Below are positions 1 through 10,499 of a DNA stretch of 64,000 nucleotides, one piece after another; positions within the stretch are counted from its first letter, which is position 1; each line of letters starts with the position of its first letter. Source of the stretch: Pseudoduganella armeniaca. Its GTDB lineage: Bacteria; Pseudomonadota; Gammaproteobacteria; Burkholderiales; Burkholderiaceae_D. The notes beneath the pieces were generated by a model, which worked only from the letters and a program-made list of their open reading frames with translations, was not told the origin of the DNA and ran no database searches. Made by a program: the position numbers and the translations under genes. The stretch lies in the NCBI RefSeq assembly GCF_003028855.1, contig NZ_CP028324.1, positions 4,898,001-4,962,000 of the forward strand, given 5' to 3'.

Positions 1-1750
1 TGCTGCAATGGCGTGCTTCACCCTCGCGCGCTGCGGGCTCCACGGTGGCTCCCTGCCAACGCGGCAATTCAATCGTGATCGTGGAGCCCTGACCTTCGCC
101 CGCGCTGTGAGCGTTGACCCGTCCGCAATGCAACTCAACCAGCGATTTCACCAAGGCCAGTCCCAGGCCAAGCCCCCCTTGTGCGCGCCCCAGTGTTCGC
201 CTGCCCTGAATGAATGAGTCGAACACATCCGGCAGCAGCTCCGGCGCAATCCCATTTCCATTATCCGAGACGGCAATCACGACGCGGTCCGCCTGTTCTC
301 TCAGCACGACAGCGAGTCGTCCGCCTGGCGGGGTATACTTCGCCGCGTTGTTGATGACGTTCGCAAGAACCTGCACCAGGCGGACAAAATCCCCATGCAC
401 CATGATCGGCTGGGCTGGCGCTGTGTACGCGAGGACGTGACGCCGTTGTTCGACCAAAGGCCGCACCTGTTCGCTTGCCGTGTCGACAACAGCGCGCATG
501 TCCACCGCATCGAGCTCCAGCTCGACCATGCCGCGCGTAACGCGCGACACGTCCAGCAGGTCGTTGAGCAAGGCCGTCATATGGCCGACCTGGCGAGAAA
601 TGATCCTGCCGATCTCGATCGCCCGCCCGCCCTCGACTTGGCCAAGCCCGAGCAACTGGGCGGCCCCGCCGATAGGTGCCAGCGGATTGCGCAGCTCGTG
701 CGCAAGCATGGCCAGGAATTCGTCCTTGCGGCTGTTGGCCAGGCGCAGTGCATTCTGGGCATTCGCCCGTTCGATCGCATCCCAGGTACGTTGTGCGACC
801 TCTTCGGCAAGGAAGACGTCGGCATCGCTCCAGCGACGCGGGTTCGCACAGTGCAGGTACAAGATGGCGACCAACCTGCCACCCTTGACGAGCGGTACCA
901 CCAGCAAGCTTTTGGTGCCGATGCTGGCATAGCCGGCGGCATACGGACTGGACCGTGGATCTGCCTGGATATCGTCGAGCCGCAGTGTTTGCCCGGCCTT
1001 GAGGACGGCGATGATGTTCGGGCCGAAGCTGTCCAGCGGACGGGTCTCGCCAGCGAGGCTGTGCATCGTGCCGCTGTCCGCTGTCCAGTCCCGTCGTACC
1101 GACACCGAGTCGGACACGGCGTCGATTTCGCCATAGCCCACCCGGTCGGCGCTGACGTGTTCGCCCAGCATCGATGCGGCCTGGCTGGTGATCGCCTGTG
1201 GGTCATCCAGCGCGCGCAATGCGTCGGTCAGGGCAAGCTGGAATGCCTGGCGCTGCTCCGCAAGCACCTCCCGCGTGGTTTCGGCAAAGGTGACCAGTAC
1301 CCCCTGCGGCGTCCCATCATCGGCACGCACCGGACTGTAAGAAAAACTGAAGTAGCAGTCTTCCGGATAGCCAAAGCGCTCGATGGTGAGCTTGAACCGC
1401 TCGAAACCGATGCCTTCGCCCGTCAGGACCTTCTGCCACATGGGGCCGATCGTCGGCCAAATTTCCGACCAGGTCACGCGCGCATCGCTCCCCAGCGCAT
1501 CGGCGTCCTTTTCGCCGAGGATCGGGACATAGGCGTCGTTATAGAACTGCGTGAACTGCTCGCCCCATGCCAGATACATCGGCAACTTGCAGTCCAGCAG
1601 CAGCCGGACCGCGTTGCACAGACTGGGCGGCCAGGCATCGACGTCGCCCAGCGGGGTGCGGGACCAATCGAATGCCGTCATCCGCTGCTCCATCCTGGTC
1701 GGATTGCTGGCGGTCGCCGGTGAGTCTGCTGTGAGTCGTGGCCAGTTCAT
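1..1750 (-). CDS. PAS-GAF sensor histidine kinase, truncated by window edge
   Basis: The frame is open from an ATG at 1750 to the window start, so the C-terminus lies outside. In order it reads an N-terminal PAS-like domain (about residues 24-150, beginning MTAFDWSRTPLGDVDAWP), a GAF domain (about 165-320), a HisKA dimerisation domain with motif AMLAHELRNPL and phospho-acceptor His about residue 351, and a HATPase with N-box NVINNAAKYTPPGG about residue 468 and a GLGLALVKSL G-box. It should autophosphorylate and pass phosphate to a response regulator. The sequence continues past the ATPase into a linker, so a C-terminal receiver domain (hybrid kinase) is possible but not seen. There is no transmembrane segment, so it is probably cytosolic. 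Alternative starts are ATG at 1693 and 1681; none has a strong Shine-Dalgarno sequence. Confidence 0.9.
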   Translation of the reverse strand, partial: MNWPRLTADSPATASNPTRMEQRMTAFDWSRTPLGDVDAWPPSLCNAVRLLLDCKLPMYLAWGEQFTQFYNDAYVPILGEKDADALGSDARVTWSEIWPTIGPMWQKVLTGEGIGFERFKLTIERFGYPEDCYFSFSYSPVRADDGTPQGVLVTFAETTREVLAEQRQAFQLALTDALRALDDPQAITSQAASMLGEHVSADRVGYGEIDAVSDSVSVRRDWTADSGTMHSLAGETRPLDSFGPNIIAVLKAGQTLRLDDIQADPRSSPYAAGYASIGTKSLLVVPLVKGGRLVAILYLHCANPRRWSDADVFLAEEVAQRTWDAIERANAQNALRLANSRKDEFLAMLAHELRNPLAPIGGAAQLLGLGQVEGGRAIEIGRIISRQVGHMTALLNDLLDVSRVTRGMVELELDAVDMRAVVDTASEQVRPLVEQRRHVLAYTAPAQPIMVHGDFVRLVQVLANVINNAAKYTPPGGRLAVVLREQADRVVIAVSDNGNGIAPELLPDVFDSFIQGRRTLGRAQGGLGLGLALVKSLVELHCGRVNAHSAGEGQGSTITIELPRWQGATVEPAAREGEARHCS

Positions 1751-1967
1751 GGAGGGTCGGATGTCGTCAGGTGATTGCCGCGAATGTTCCTACTCGACGG
1801 ATCGGCTGCATCATCGGCATCTGCCCGGCCGGATGTTGGCAAAATCGTACGCAGGGGGCCTCCAGCTCGGCAGTACCGCCGATTATAGCAGCGGCCTCGC
1901 ATTGAACTGATCCCCTCACCGTGTCACGCTCGCTACCCGGCATATGGCCGTACCAACGAAACACGGT

Positions 1968-1997
1968 AAAAAAAAAGCGGACCCGCAGGTCCGCTTT
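1968..1997 (-). terminator. Intrinsic terminator of the sdh-gltA operon
   Basis: Read on the minus strand, a 7-bp stem (GCGGACC/GGTCCGC, 1977-1983 with 1988-1994) with a 4-nt loop is followed by a run of nine T. It lies 26 nt past the gltA stop codon. Confidence 0.93.
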
Positions 1998-2022
1998 CCG
2001 TTTGCAACCGAATCAGCAAGGA

Positions 2023-3327
2023 TTACTTGCGATCCTTCAGCGGCGGCACGTCGCGCGTGGTGGCGCCGACGAACAGCTGGCGTGGACGGCCGATCTTCTG
2101 TTCCGGATCGGCGATCATCTCGTTCCACTGGGCGATCCAGCCGATGGTACGGGCCATCGCGAAGATACCGGTGAACAGCGAGACCGGGATGCCCAGGGCC
2201 GACTGCACGATGCCCGAGTAGAAGTCGACGTTCGGGTACAGCTTGCGCGAGACGAAGTACTCGTCGTTCAGCGCGATCTTTTCCAGTTCCATCGCCAGCT
2301 TGAACAGCGGGTCGTCCTGCAGGCCCAGCTCTTCCAGCACTTCGTGGCAGGTTTCGCGCATCAGCTTGGCACGTGGGTCGAAGTTCTTGTAGACGCGGTG
2401 ACCGAAGCCCATCAGCTTCACGCCCGAGTTCTTGTCCTTGACCTTCTCGATGAAGGCCGGGATGTTGTCGACCGAGCCGATTTCCTTCAGCATCGTCAGT
2501 GCCGCTTCGTTGGCGCCGCCGTGGGCAGGGCCCCACAGGCAGGCGATACCGGCAGCGATACACGCGAACGGGTTGGCACCCGACGAACCGGCCAGGCGGA
2601 CCGTCGACGTCGACGCGTTCTGCTCGTGGTCGGCGTGCAGGATCAGGATGCGGTCCAGCGCGCGCACCAGCACGTCGTTGACCTTGTACTCCTCGCATGG
2701 GTTACCGAACATCATGCGCATGAAGTTGGCGCTGTACGACAGGTCGTTGCGCGGGTACATGAACGGCTGGCCGATCGAGTACTTGTACGCCATCGCGACC
2801 AGGGTCGGCATCTTGGCGATCAGGCGGATCGCGGAGATCTCGCGCTGCTTGGCATCGTTGATGTCGAGCGAATCGTGGTAGAACGACGCCAGCGCGCCGA
2901 CGGTACCGACCAGCACCGACATCGGGTGCGCGTCGCGGCGGAAGCCACGGAAGAAGAACTGCATCTGCTCGTGCACCATCGTGTGCTTGGTGACGGTGTC
3001 GACGAACGCGTCCTTCTGCTGCGCGGTCGGCAGTTCGCCGTTCAGCAGCAGGTAGCAGGTTTCCATGAAGTCGGCGTTCACGGCCAGCTGCTCGATCGGG
3101 TAGCCGCGGTACTGCAGCTCGCCCTTGTCGCCGTCGATGTAGGTGATCGACGAATTGCACGACGCGGTGGACATGAAGCCCGGGTCGTACGTGAACTTGC
3201 CGGTGCCGCCGTACAGCTTGCGGATGTCGATGACGTCCGGGCCGACAGTGCCCTTGTAGATCGGGAATTCGACCGACGGGCTGCCATCGGAGAACGACAG
3301 AGTGGCTTTGTTATCAGAGATATTCAT
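2023..3327 (-). CDS. gltA: Citrate synthase
   Basis: Condenses oxaloacetate and acetyl-CoA to citrate, the first step of the TCA cycle. The protein has 434 residues, the usual length of the hexameric type II bacterial enzyme. Catalytic residues are visible as His about 269 in GPAHGGANEAA, His about 310 in GFGHRVYKNFDPRAK and Asp about 368 in VDFYSG. The start was set at the ATG at 3327 (MNISDNKATLSF) because AGGAAGGAAGAG precedes it; an upstream in-frame ATG at 3357 lacks such a site. It is the last gene of the leftward sdhCDAB-sdhE-gltA run, 40 nt after sdhE, and ends before a strong terminator. Confidence 0.98.
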   Translation of the reverse strand: MNISDNKATLSFSDGSPSVEFPIYKGTVGPDVIDIRKLYGGTGKFTYDPGFMSTASCNSSITYIDGDKGELQYRGYPIEQLAVNADFMETCYLLLNGELPTAQQKDAFVDTVTKHTMVHEQMQFFFRGFRRDAHPMSVLVGTVGALASFYHDSLDINDAKQREISAIRLIAKMPTLVAMAYKYSIGQPFMYPRNDLSYSANFMRMMFGNPCEEYKVNDVLVRALDRILILHADHEQNASTSTVRLAGSSGANPFACIAAGIACLWGPAHGGANEAALTMLKEIGSVDNIPAFIEKVKDKNSGVKLMGFGHRVYKNFDPRAKLMRETCHEVLEELGLQDDPLFKLAMELEKIALNDEYFVSRKLYPNVDFYSGIVQSALGIPVSLFTGIFAMARTIGWIAQWNEMIADPEQKIGRPRQLFVGATTRDVPPLKDRK

Positions 3328-3367
3328 GGGCTCTTCCTTCCTGGAGAGGTGCGGCATTTAAAAAAAA

Positions 3368-3661
3368 TCAGGCGCGGCGCAGGCGGGCCAGCAATGCATG
3401 CACGTGCGGCAAATCGAGTTCGCCTTGCGGCTCGCTGCGCGCCAGGACCAGATCCATCAGCGCATTGTCCGACAAGTCGAGGAGCCGCGTGAATGCGTCC
3501 ACTTCCTCGTCGGTCAATTCGGTTTCGTGCGCATCCAGAAAACGGGTCAGTATCAAGTCGTTTTCCAGCAGGCCGCGCCGCGCCCGCCAGCGCAGGCGGG
3601 CGCGGTTGGCGGGATCCGCCTGATGTTCACGCGAATTTTCAGGTGACATCGTGTCGCTCAC
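3368..3661 (-). CDS. sdhE: FAD assembly factor SdhE
   Basis: A 97-residue protein of the SdhE/YgfY family (DUF339), which promotes covalent flavin attachment to SdhA. The RGLLENDLILTRFL segment contains the family's RG(M/L)xExD core, followed by a helical domain typical of the five-helix fold. It lies between sdhB and gltA; the GTG start at 3661 is 1 nt past the sdhB stop, so translation is probably coupled. An in-frame ATG at 3649 (MSPENSREH) is the alternative start. Confidence 0.95.
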   Translation of the reverse strand: MSDTMSPENSREHQADPANRARLRWRARRGLLENDLILTRFLDAHETELTDEEVDAFTRLLDLSDNALMDLVLARSEPQGELDLPHVHALLARLRRA

Positions 3662-3662
3662 A

Positions 3663-4373
3663 TCAGATGGCGCGACGCACCATCAGTTCCTTGATCTTGC
3701 CGATGGCCTTGTTCGGGTTCAGACCTTTCGGGCAGACGTCCACGCAGTTCATGATCGAGTGGCAGCGGAACAGGCGGTACGGGTCTTCCAGGTTGTCCAG
3801 GCGCTGGTTGGTTGCTTCGTCGCGCGAGTCGGCGATGAAGCGGTACGCCTGCAAGAGGCCTGCGGGACCGACGAACTTGTCCGGATTCCACCAGAACGAC
3901 GGGCACGACGTGGAGCAGCACGCGCACAGGATGCACTCGTACAGGCCGTCCAGTTCCTCGCGCTCGGCGGGGGACTGCAGGCGCTCCTTCTCCGGCGGGA
4001 TCGAGTCGTTGATCAGGAACGGCTTGATCGAGTCATACTGCTTGAAGAACTGCGTCATGTCGACGATCAGGTCGCGGATGACCGGCAGGCCCGGCAGCGG
4101 ACGCAGCACGATCGGCTCGGTCAGCTCGTTCAGGTTGGTGGTGCAGGCCAGGCCGTTCTTGCCGTTGATGTTCATCGCGTCCGAACCGCACACGCCTTCG
4201 CGGCACGAGCGGCGCAGGGCCAGCGAGTCGTCCACGTCGGACTTGATGCGCTGCAGGGCGTCCAGCAGCATCTTGTCGGTGTCCTTCAGCTCGACGGTCA
4301 GGTCCTGCATGTACGGCTTTGTGTCCTTGTCCGGATCGTAGCGGTAAATCTTGAATTTGAGAGTGCGTGCCAT
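3663..4373 (-). CDS. sdhB: Succinate dehydrogenase iron-sulfur subunit
   Basis: Carries electrons from the SdhA flavin to ubiquinone through three iron-sulfur clusters. The 236-residue length is normal. The [2Fe-2S] ligands are in CREGVCGSDAMNINGKNGLAC. The [4Fe-4S] and [3Fe-4S] ligands are in CILCACCSTSCP and CHSIMNCVDVCPKG. It sits on the inner face of the cytoplasmic membrane as part of complex II. It lies 12 nt after sdhA and 1 nt before sdhE in the operon. Confidence 0.98.
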   Translation of the reverse strand: MARTLKFKIYRYDPDKDTKPYMQDLTVELKDTDKMLLDALQRIKSDVDDSLALRRSCREGVCGSDAMNINGKNGLACTTNLNELTEPIVLRPLPGLPVIRDLIVDMTQFFKQYDSIKPFLINDSIPPEKERLQSPAEREELDGLYECILCACCSTSCPSFWWNPDKFVGPAGLLQAYRFIADSRDEATNQRLDNLEDPYRLFRCHSIMNCVDVCPKGLNPNKAIGKIKELMVRRAI

Positions 4374-4385
4374 GTTCTTGAGGCC

Positions 4386-6164
<1,779 letters not shown>

Positions 6165-6167
6165 GAT

Positions 6168-6530
6168 TTAAACACTCCAGAGTATCTGCACCGACCAGAC
6201 GGCGCAAGCCACCAGCCACATGGCGGAGGCGGTATGCAGGATGAAACGAACGGCGATGTTCTTGATGTAATCCTGGTAGATGCTGACGACGCCGACCCAG
6301 GCGTGGTAGAACAGGCCGATCAGGGTGGCCAAGGTGAACAGCTTGAACCAGGTCTGGGCGAACAGGCCGGCCCAGCCTTCGTACGTGAAGTTATTGCCGG
6401 TCAGGAAGGAAACCAGCAGCACGACGGTGTACACCACCATCACGACGGCGGTGGCGCGCTGCGCCAGGAATTCGCCCAGGCCGTAGCCCGCGCCCACGAC
6501 GAGGCGCTTCGATCCGATATTGTTTTTCAT
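6168..6530 (-). CDS. sdhD: Succinate dehydrogenase membrane anchor subunit
   Basis: A 120-residue protein with three predicted membrane helices (around residues 27-45, 60-80 and 98-118). It is placed between sdhC and sdhA and matches the hydrophobic membrane anchor SdhD that binds haem b and ubiquinone with SdhC. The NIGSKRLVVGAGYGLGEFLAQRATA start is typical of the beta-proteobacterial form. Spacing to both neighbours is 3 nt, indicating tight operon packing. Confidence 0.95.
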   Translation of the reverse strand: MKNNIGSKRLVVGAGYGLGEFLAQRATAVVMVVYTVVLLVSFLTGNNFTYEGWAGLFAQTWFKLFTLATLIGLFYHAWVGVVSIYQDYIKNIAVRFILHTASAMWLVACAVWSVQILWSV

Positions 6531-6533
6531 TTC

Positions 6534-6956
6534 TTAGAACACTCCGAACAGTTTCAGGGCGACCAGGATGACGACCGCCCAGGTGATGACCAGCACGACG
6601 ATCGCGCTCTTGCGGGCCGAACCCTTGTCCAGGCCGATGTGGGTGTCCATCACCAGGTGGCGGATGCCGGCGCAGAAGTGGTGCATGTAACCCCAGACCA
6701 GGGCCAGGATCACCAGCTTCGAGAACGGGTGCGAGGCGATGCCCTGGAAGTGGGCAAAGGAGATTTCCGAACGGATGCTTTCCTGCAGCAGGTACAGAAT
6801 GAACGGCAGCAGGGCAAACATCAGGAAGCCGCTGACGCGGTGCATGATGGACACGATGGCGGAGAACGGCTGGCGGTAATTGACCAGCTCCGTAATATGG
6901 ATGTTACGGATTTCTCGCCGTTGCTTGCGCGGTGCTTCCCTGACGGCTTCAGACAT
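6534..6956 (-). CDS. sdhC: Succinate dehydrogenase cytochrome b556 subunit
   Basis: A 140-residue integral membrane protein with three helices. The signature SIMHRVSGFLMF (about residues 36-47) and the haem-ligand region GYMHHFCAGIRHLVMDTHIG are typical of SdhC. It anchors the catalytic SdhAB pair and forms part of the quinone site. It is first in the leftward operon; GGGAGG precedes the ATG at 6956. The roughly 170 nt upstream must hold the operon promoter. A 9-nt segment there (7086-7094) repeats half of the palindrome found beside the GntR gene. Confidence 0.97.
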   Translation of the reverse strand: MSEAVREAPRKQRREIRNIHITELVNYRQPFSAIVSIMHRVSGFLMFALLPFILYLLQESIRSEISFAHFQGIASHPFSKLVILALVWGYMHHFCAGIRHLVMDTHIGLDKGSARKSAIVVLVITWAVVILVALKLFGVF

Positions 6957-7152
6957 GACAAACCTCCCTTTTACTTTTGCTATTTAATAAACTGCAGTGT
7001 CGGAGTGCGGCGATGGTGCAGTGCTCCGCAATTGCTGAGACAGCGATTTTCGCCTATTTCGCAGCATCGACCAATATCTATTGTTACATATAACCAAATT
7101 TATGTTGCGCCGCCCAAGGCGAACGCGGGTCAGGCTCGTCCTCGCTCGTTCC

Positions 7153-8019
7153 TCAGTTCAGGTCGTTCTGGTAATGGTGGCGGGTGGTCAGGTACAGGCC
7201 GCGGCGCAGCTCGACCGGCTTGTCGCCGTACGTGAACGACACGCGCTCGGCCGACAGCAGCGGCGTGCCCGGCTCGATGCCCAGCAGCGCGGCGTCGTCG
7301 GCGCCGGCCACCACGGCACGCACCTTCTCGTCCGCGCGGATCATGCGGGTGCCGAATTCGGACTCGAACAGGCCGTACATCGGGCCCTTGTATTCGGACA
7401 GGCGCTCGGCCGTCAGTCCCTTGAACAGCTGGCCCGGCAGCCATTGCTCCTCGACGATCGTGGGGATGCCGTCGAACGACTGCACCCGCTTGATATAGAT
7501 GATGGCGTCGCCCGACTTCAGCTCCAGCAAGCGGGCCACGTCCGCCGGCGCGCGCATGCGCTTGACTTCCAGGAAGCGGCTCTCGGGATAGTGCGGCACG
7601 CCTTCGTCCGGGCGCAGGCGCAGGAAACGGATGTGGGCGCGCGCCTCGTGGTGGGTGGACACGAACGTGCCCTTGCCCTGGCGGCGCATGACGAGGTTGT
7701 CGGCGGCCAGCTCGTCGATCGCCTTGCGCACGGTGCCCTGGCTGACCTTGTAGCGGTTGGCCAGTTCCACTTCGCTGGGGATCATCTCGCCCGGCTTCCA
7801 CTCGCCCGACTGCAGGCTCTGCGTGATCAGCGCCTTGATCTGCTGGTACAGCGGCGAGAACGTGGGCGAAGCCATGGCTTGCGCGGTGCCGGAAGGAGCG
7901 GCGGCCGGCGCGGGCGCGGCGGTGCCGGAAGGTGCGGCGGCCGTCGCGCCCGTGGCCGGCGCAGCCGGCGCATTTGCTGTGCTGCCTGGACTGGTCTGGT
8001 TGGGCGTGACGGGATTCAT
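7153..8019 (-). CDS. GntR family (HutC-type) transcriptional regulator
   Basis: About 288 residues from the ATG at 8019 (MNPVTPNQTS). A low-complexity Ala/Pro/Thr leader of about 45 residues precedes a GntR winged helix (PLYQQIKALITQSLQSGEWK, with IPSEVELANRYKVSQGTVRKAI as the helix-turn-helix). A C-terminal UTRA ligand-binding domain follows and ends LRRGLYLTTRHHYQNDLN. Placement beside sdhC and divergent from mdh suggests it controls TCA-cycle genes, which is inference. The frame stays open upstream to 8208, but those residues lie across the palindrome at 8076-8095 and look non-coding. The start is uncertain because no clear Shine-Dalgarno sequence is visible. Confidence 0.9.
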   Translation of the reverse strand: MNPVTPNQTSPGSTANAPAAPATGATAAAPSGTAAPAPAAAPSGTAQAMASPTFSPLYQQIKALITQSLQSGEWKPGEMIPSEVELANRYKVSQGTVRKAIDELAADNLVMRRQGKGTFVSTHHEARAHIRFLRLRPDEGVPHYPESRFLEVKRMRAPADVARLLELKSGDAIIYIKRVQSFDGIPTIVEEQWLPGQLFKGLTAERLSEYKGPMYGLFESEFGTRMIRADEKVRAVVAGADDAALLGIEPGTPLLSAERVSFTYGDKPVELRRGLYLTTRHHYQNDLN

Positions 8020-8075
8020 AGACCACGATTTCACCACAAAAGCCCCTCTCCGTCCAGTAATAACCCAGCAAGTTA

Positions 8076-8095
8076 TATGTCTTATATAAGACATA
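8076..8095. promoter_or_regulatory. 20-bp perfect palindrome, candidate GntR operator
   Basis: TATGTCTTATATAAGACATA reads identically on both strands. It lies 57 nt upstream of the GntR start and 8 nt upstream of a rightward sigma-70-like -35 box. The core GTCTTATATAAGAC resembles the GT-N-TA-N-AC operators known for HutC-type GntR proteins. Autoregulation and control of the rightward promoter are inferred. The remaining 8133-8400 stretch before mdh holds only a long untranslated leader as far as can be seen. Confidence 0.75.
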
Positions 8096-8103
8096 AGATA
8101 TGA

Positions 8104-8132
8104 TTGACAGAAGGCACCACGCAGCCTACACT
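8104..8132 (+). promoter_or_regulatory. Sigma-70-type promoter toward mdh
   Basis: TTGACA (8104-8109), 17-nt spacer, TACACT (8127-8132). This close match to the housekeeping consensus points at mdh and would give a leader of roughly 260 nt. A nearer mdh promoter cannot be excluded. Confidence 0.55.
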
Positions 8133-8400
8133 CGCCCCCGATGCCAGCCCTGGCACGCCCTCTTACGGTCGTTTGCACAGGACAAGCATGGAACATGTCA
8201 GCGCTCACGCGGCAGTGGCTGCGCCGTAATTACCCCGCGAAAGCGAAGCCTCGCACAGGGCTAATTTGGTATCATTGCTGTTTTGAGTATCGGGACACCG
8301 GGCCTGGCGGATGAGCGGGCACGGCGTCAGCGCAGATCGCAGCAGTAGTAGTTAAGACAGCTTCGCAGCTTCGTTTTTTATTCCACTTTGGAGATTCACC

Positions 8401-9390
8401 ATGGCTAAAACCCCAATGCGTGTTGCCGTCACCGGCGCCGCCGGCCAGATCGGCTATTCCCTGCTGTTCCGCATCGCCAACGGCGACATGCTGGGCAAGG
8501 ACCAGCCGGTCATCCTGCAACTGCTTGAAATCCCTGACGAAAAAGCGCAGAAGGCGCTGAAGGGCGTCATGATGGAGATCGACGACTGCGCATTCCCGCT
8601 GCTGGCCGGCATGACCGCGCACAGCGACCCGATGACCGCCTTCAAGGATGCCGACGTGGCCCTGCTGGTCGGCGCCCGTCCGCGCGGCCCGGGCATGGAA
8701 CGCAAGGACCTGCTGGAAGCGAACGCGCAGATCTTCACGGTGCAGGGCAAGGCGCTGGACGCCGTCGCTTCGCGCAACGTCAAGGTGCTGGTGGTCGGCA
8801 ACCCGGCCAACACCAACGCTTACATCGCCATGAAATCGGCACCGTCGCTGCCGGCCAAGAACTTCACCGCGATGCTGCGCCTGGACCACAACCGTGCGCT
8901 GTCGCAGATCGCCGCCAAGACCGGCAAGGCCGTCAAGGACATCGAGAAGCTGACCGTGTGGGGCAACCACTCGCCGACGATGTACGCGGACTACCGCTTC
9001 GCCACGATCGACGGCCAGTCGGTCAAGGACATGATCAACGACCAGGAATGGAACGCCAACACGTTCCTGCCGACCGTCGGCAAGCGCGGCGCCGCCATCA
9101 TCGAAGCCCGTGGCCTGTCGTCGGCCGCTTCGGCAGCGAACGCCGCCATCGACCACGTGCGCGACTGGGTGCTGGGCACCAACGGCAAGTGGACCACGAT
9201 GGGCGTGCCGTCCGACGGCTCCTACGGTATCCCTGAAGGCATCATGTTCGGCTTCCCGGTCACGACCGAGAACGGCGAATACAAGATCGTCCAGGGCCTG
9301 GAAATCGACGCGTTCTCGCAAGAGCGCATCAACCTGACGCTGAAGGAACTGACCGAAGAGCGCGAAGGCGTCAAGCACCTGCTGCCGTAA
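8401..9390 (+). CDS. mdh: Malate dehydrogenase
   Basis: Interconverts malate and oxaloacetate with NAD. The 329-residue protein is of the cytosolic-type MDH group common in Burkholderiales. The Rossmann motif is TGAAGQIGYSLLFRIA (residues 11-26). The substrate loop is GARPRGPGMERKDLL, the Asp/Arg pair is in LRLDHNRALSQ, and the catalytic His is in WGNHSPTMYAD. GGAGATTCACC precedes the ATG. It is the first gene of the rightward TCA arm, opposite the GntR gene. Confidence 0.97.
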   Translation: MAKTPMRVAVTGAAGQIGYSLLFRIANGDMLGKDQPVILQLLEIPDEKAQKALKGVMMEIDDCAFPLLAGMTAHSDPMTAFKDADVALLVGARPRGPGMERKDLLEANAQIFTVQGKALDAVASRNVKVLVVGNPANTNAYIAMKSAPSLPAKNFTAMLRLDHNRALSQIAAKTGKAVKDIEKLTVWGNHSPTMYADYRFATIDGQSVKDMINDQEWNANTFLPTVGKRGAAIIEARGLSSAASAANAAIDHVRDWVLGTNGKWTTMGVPSDGSYGIPEGIMFGFPVTTENGEYKIVQGLEIDAFSQERINLTLKELTEEREGVKHLLP

Positions 9391-9497
9391 TCGCCCTCGT
9401 CGTGGAACCCTGAGCGGTTCCATCACGTCCGCCGCGCTGCCTTCGGGCCGCGCGGCGTTATCGTCTCCAGACCACGTACACCGACATCATCGTTACG

Positions 9498-10499
9498 ATG
9501 CACCCATCCGAGGTTTTATTCCAGGGCGAACGCCAGCCACTGCTCTTGCCAGCCTGCGACCATTACGCAGGTTCGGAAAAGCTGATGCGCAAATCGATGG
9601 CCCTGCAACAAGAGCTTGGTCCCGTATTCGACATCACGTTCGACTGCGAGGACGGCGCCGCGGCCGGCGACGAGGAAGCGCATGCGCGCCTCGTGGCCGA
9701 GTTGCTGAACGACGCCGGCAATACCCATAAGCGCATCGGCGCGCGCGTGCACGACGTCGCCAGCCCGCATTTCGCGCGCGACGTCGAGATCATCGTCGGC
9801 GCGGCGGCCCACAACCTCGCCTACATCGTGCTGCCCAAGGCCGACAGCGTGCAGGACGTCATGCGCGCCATCGAGACCGTCAACGTCCATGCCCACAAGG
9901 CCGGCCGCCAGCACCTGCCGGTGCACGTGCTGATCGAGACGCACGGCGCGCTGCGCAGCGTGTTCGCCATCGCCGCCCTGCCCCAGGTCGAGTGCCTCTC
10001 GTTCGGCATCATGGACTTCGTCTCCAGCCACTATGGCGCCATTCCCGCCAATGCAATGCGCACGCCGAACCAGTTCGTGCACCCGCTGATGGTGCGCGCC
10101 AAGCTGGAGATCGCGGCCGCCTGCCACGCCTACGGCAAGGTACCGTCGCACAACGTGACGACCGAGATCAAGGACTCGGCCGTGGTGGCGACGGACGCCC
10201 AGCGTGCCGCCGCCGAATTCGGCTACACCCGCATGTGGAGCATCCACCCCAGCCAGATCAAGCCGATCGTCAAGGCATTCACGCCGCGCCTGTCCGAGGT
10301 CAACGAGGCGGCGGCGATCCTGGCCGAAGCTCAGAAAGTGCAATGGGGTCCGATCAACCAGCACGGCCGCTTGCACGACCGCGCCAGCTACCGATACTAT
10401 TGGACGGTTCTGCAGCGCGCCCGCCTGGCGGGCCTGACGCTGCCGGAACCGGCCGCGGCACTGCTGGACCCGAAACCAACCGCAACGGAAACCAAGTAA
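9498..10499 (+). CDS. HpcH/HpaI aldolase/citrate lyase beta (CitE-like) protein
   Basis: 333 residues of the CitE-like TIM-barrel family that cleaves or thioesterifies CoA esters such as malyl-CoA or citramalyl-CoA. Visible features are the Mg-binding region FDCEDGAAAGDE near residue 50, IETHGALRSVFAIAALP (with the metal-binding Glu) around residue 155, and WSIHPSQIKPI near the C-terminus. No citrate lyase alpha or gamma genes accompany it, so it is not part of a classic fermentative citrate lyase. The place between mdh and acnA is typical of Burkholderiales. The exact substrate is not determined here. Confidence 0.88.
   Translation: MHPSEVLFQGERQPLLLPACDHYAGSEKLMRKSMALQQELGPVFDITFDCEDGAAAGDEEAHARLVAELLNDAGNTHKRIGARVHDVASPHFARDVEIIVGAAAHNLAYIVLPKADSVQDVMRAIETVNVHAHKAGRQHLPVHVLIETHGALRSVFAIAALPQVECLSFGIMDFVSSHYGAIPANAMRTPNQFVHPLMVRAKLEIAAACHAYGKVPSHNVTTEIKDSAVVATDAQRAAAEFGYTRMWSIHPSQIKPIVKAFTPRLSEVNEAAAILAEAQKVQWGPINQHGRLHDRASYRYYWTVLQRARLAGLTLPEPAAALLDPKPTATETK

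Noticed and set aside
395..1723. A 442-residue plus-strand frame at the left end
   Set aside because: Opposite a histidine kinase with clear H- and N-boxes; the frame itself has no domain features.
9403..9465. Short GC-rich palindromes after mdh as a terminator
   Set aside because: Stems are present but no T-run follows, and the downstream gene is on the same strand.
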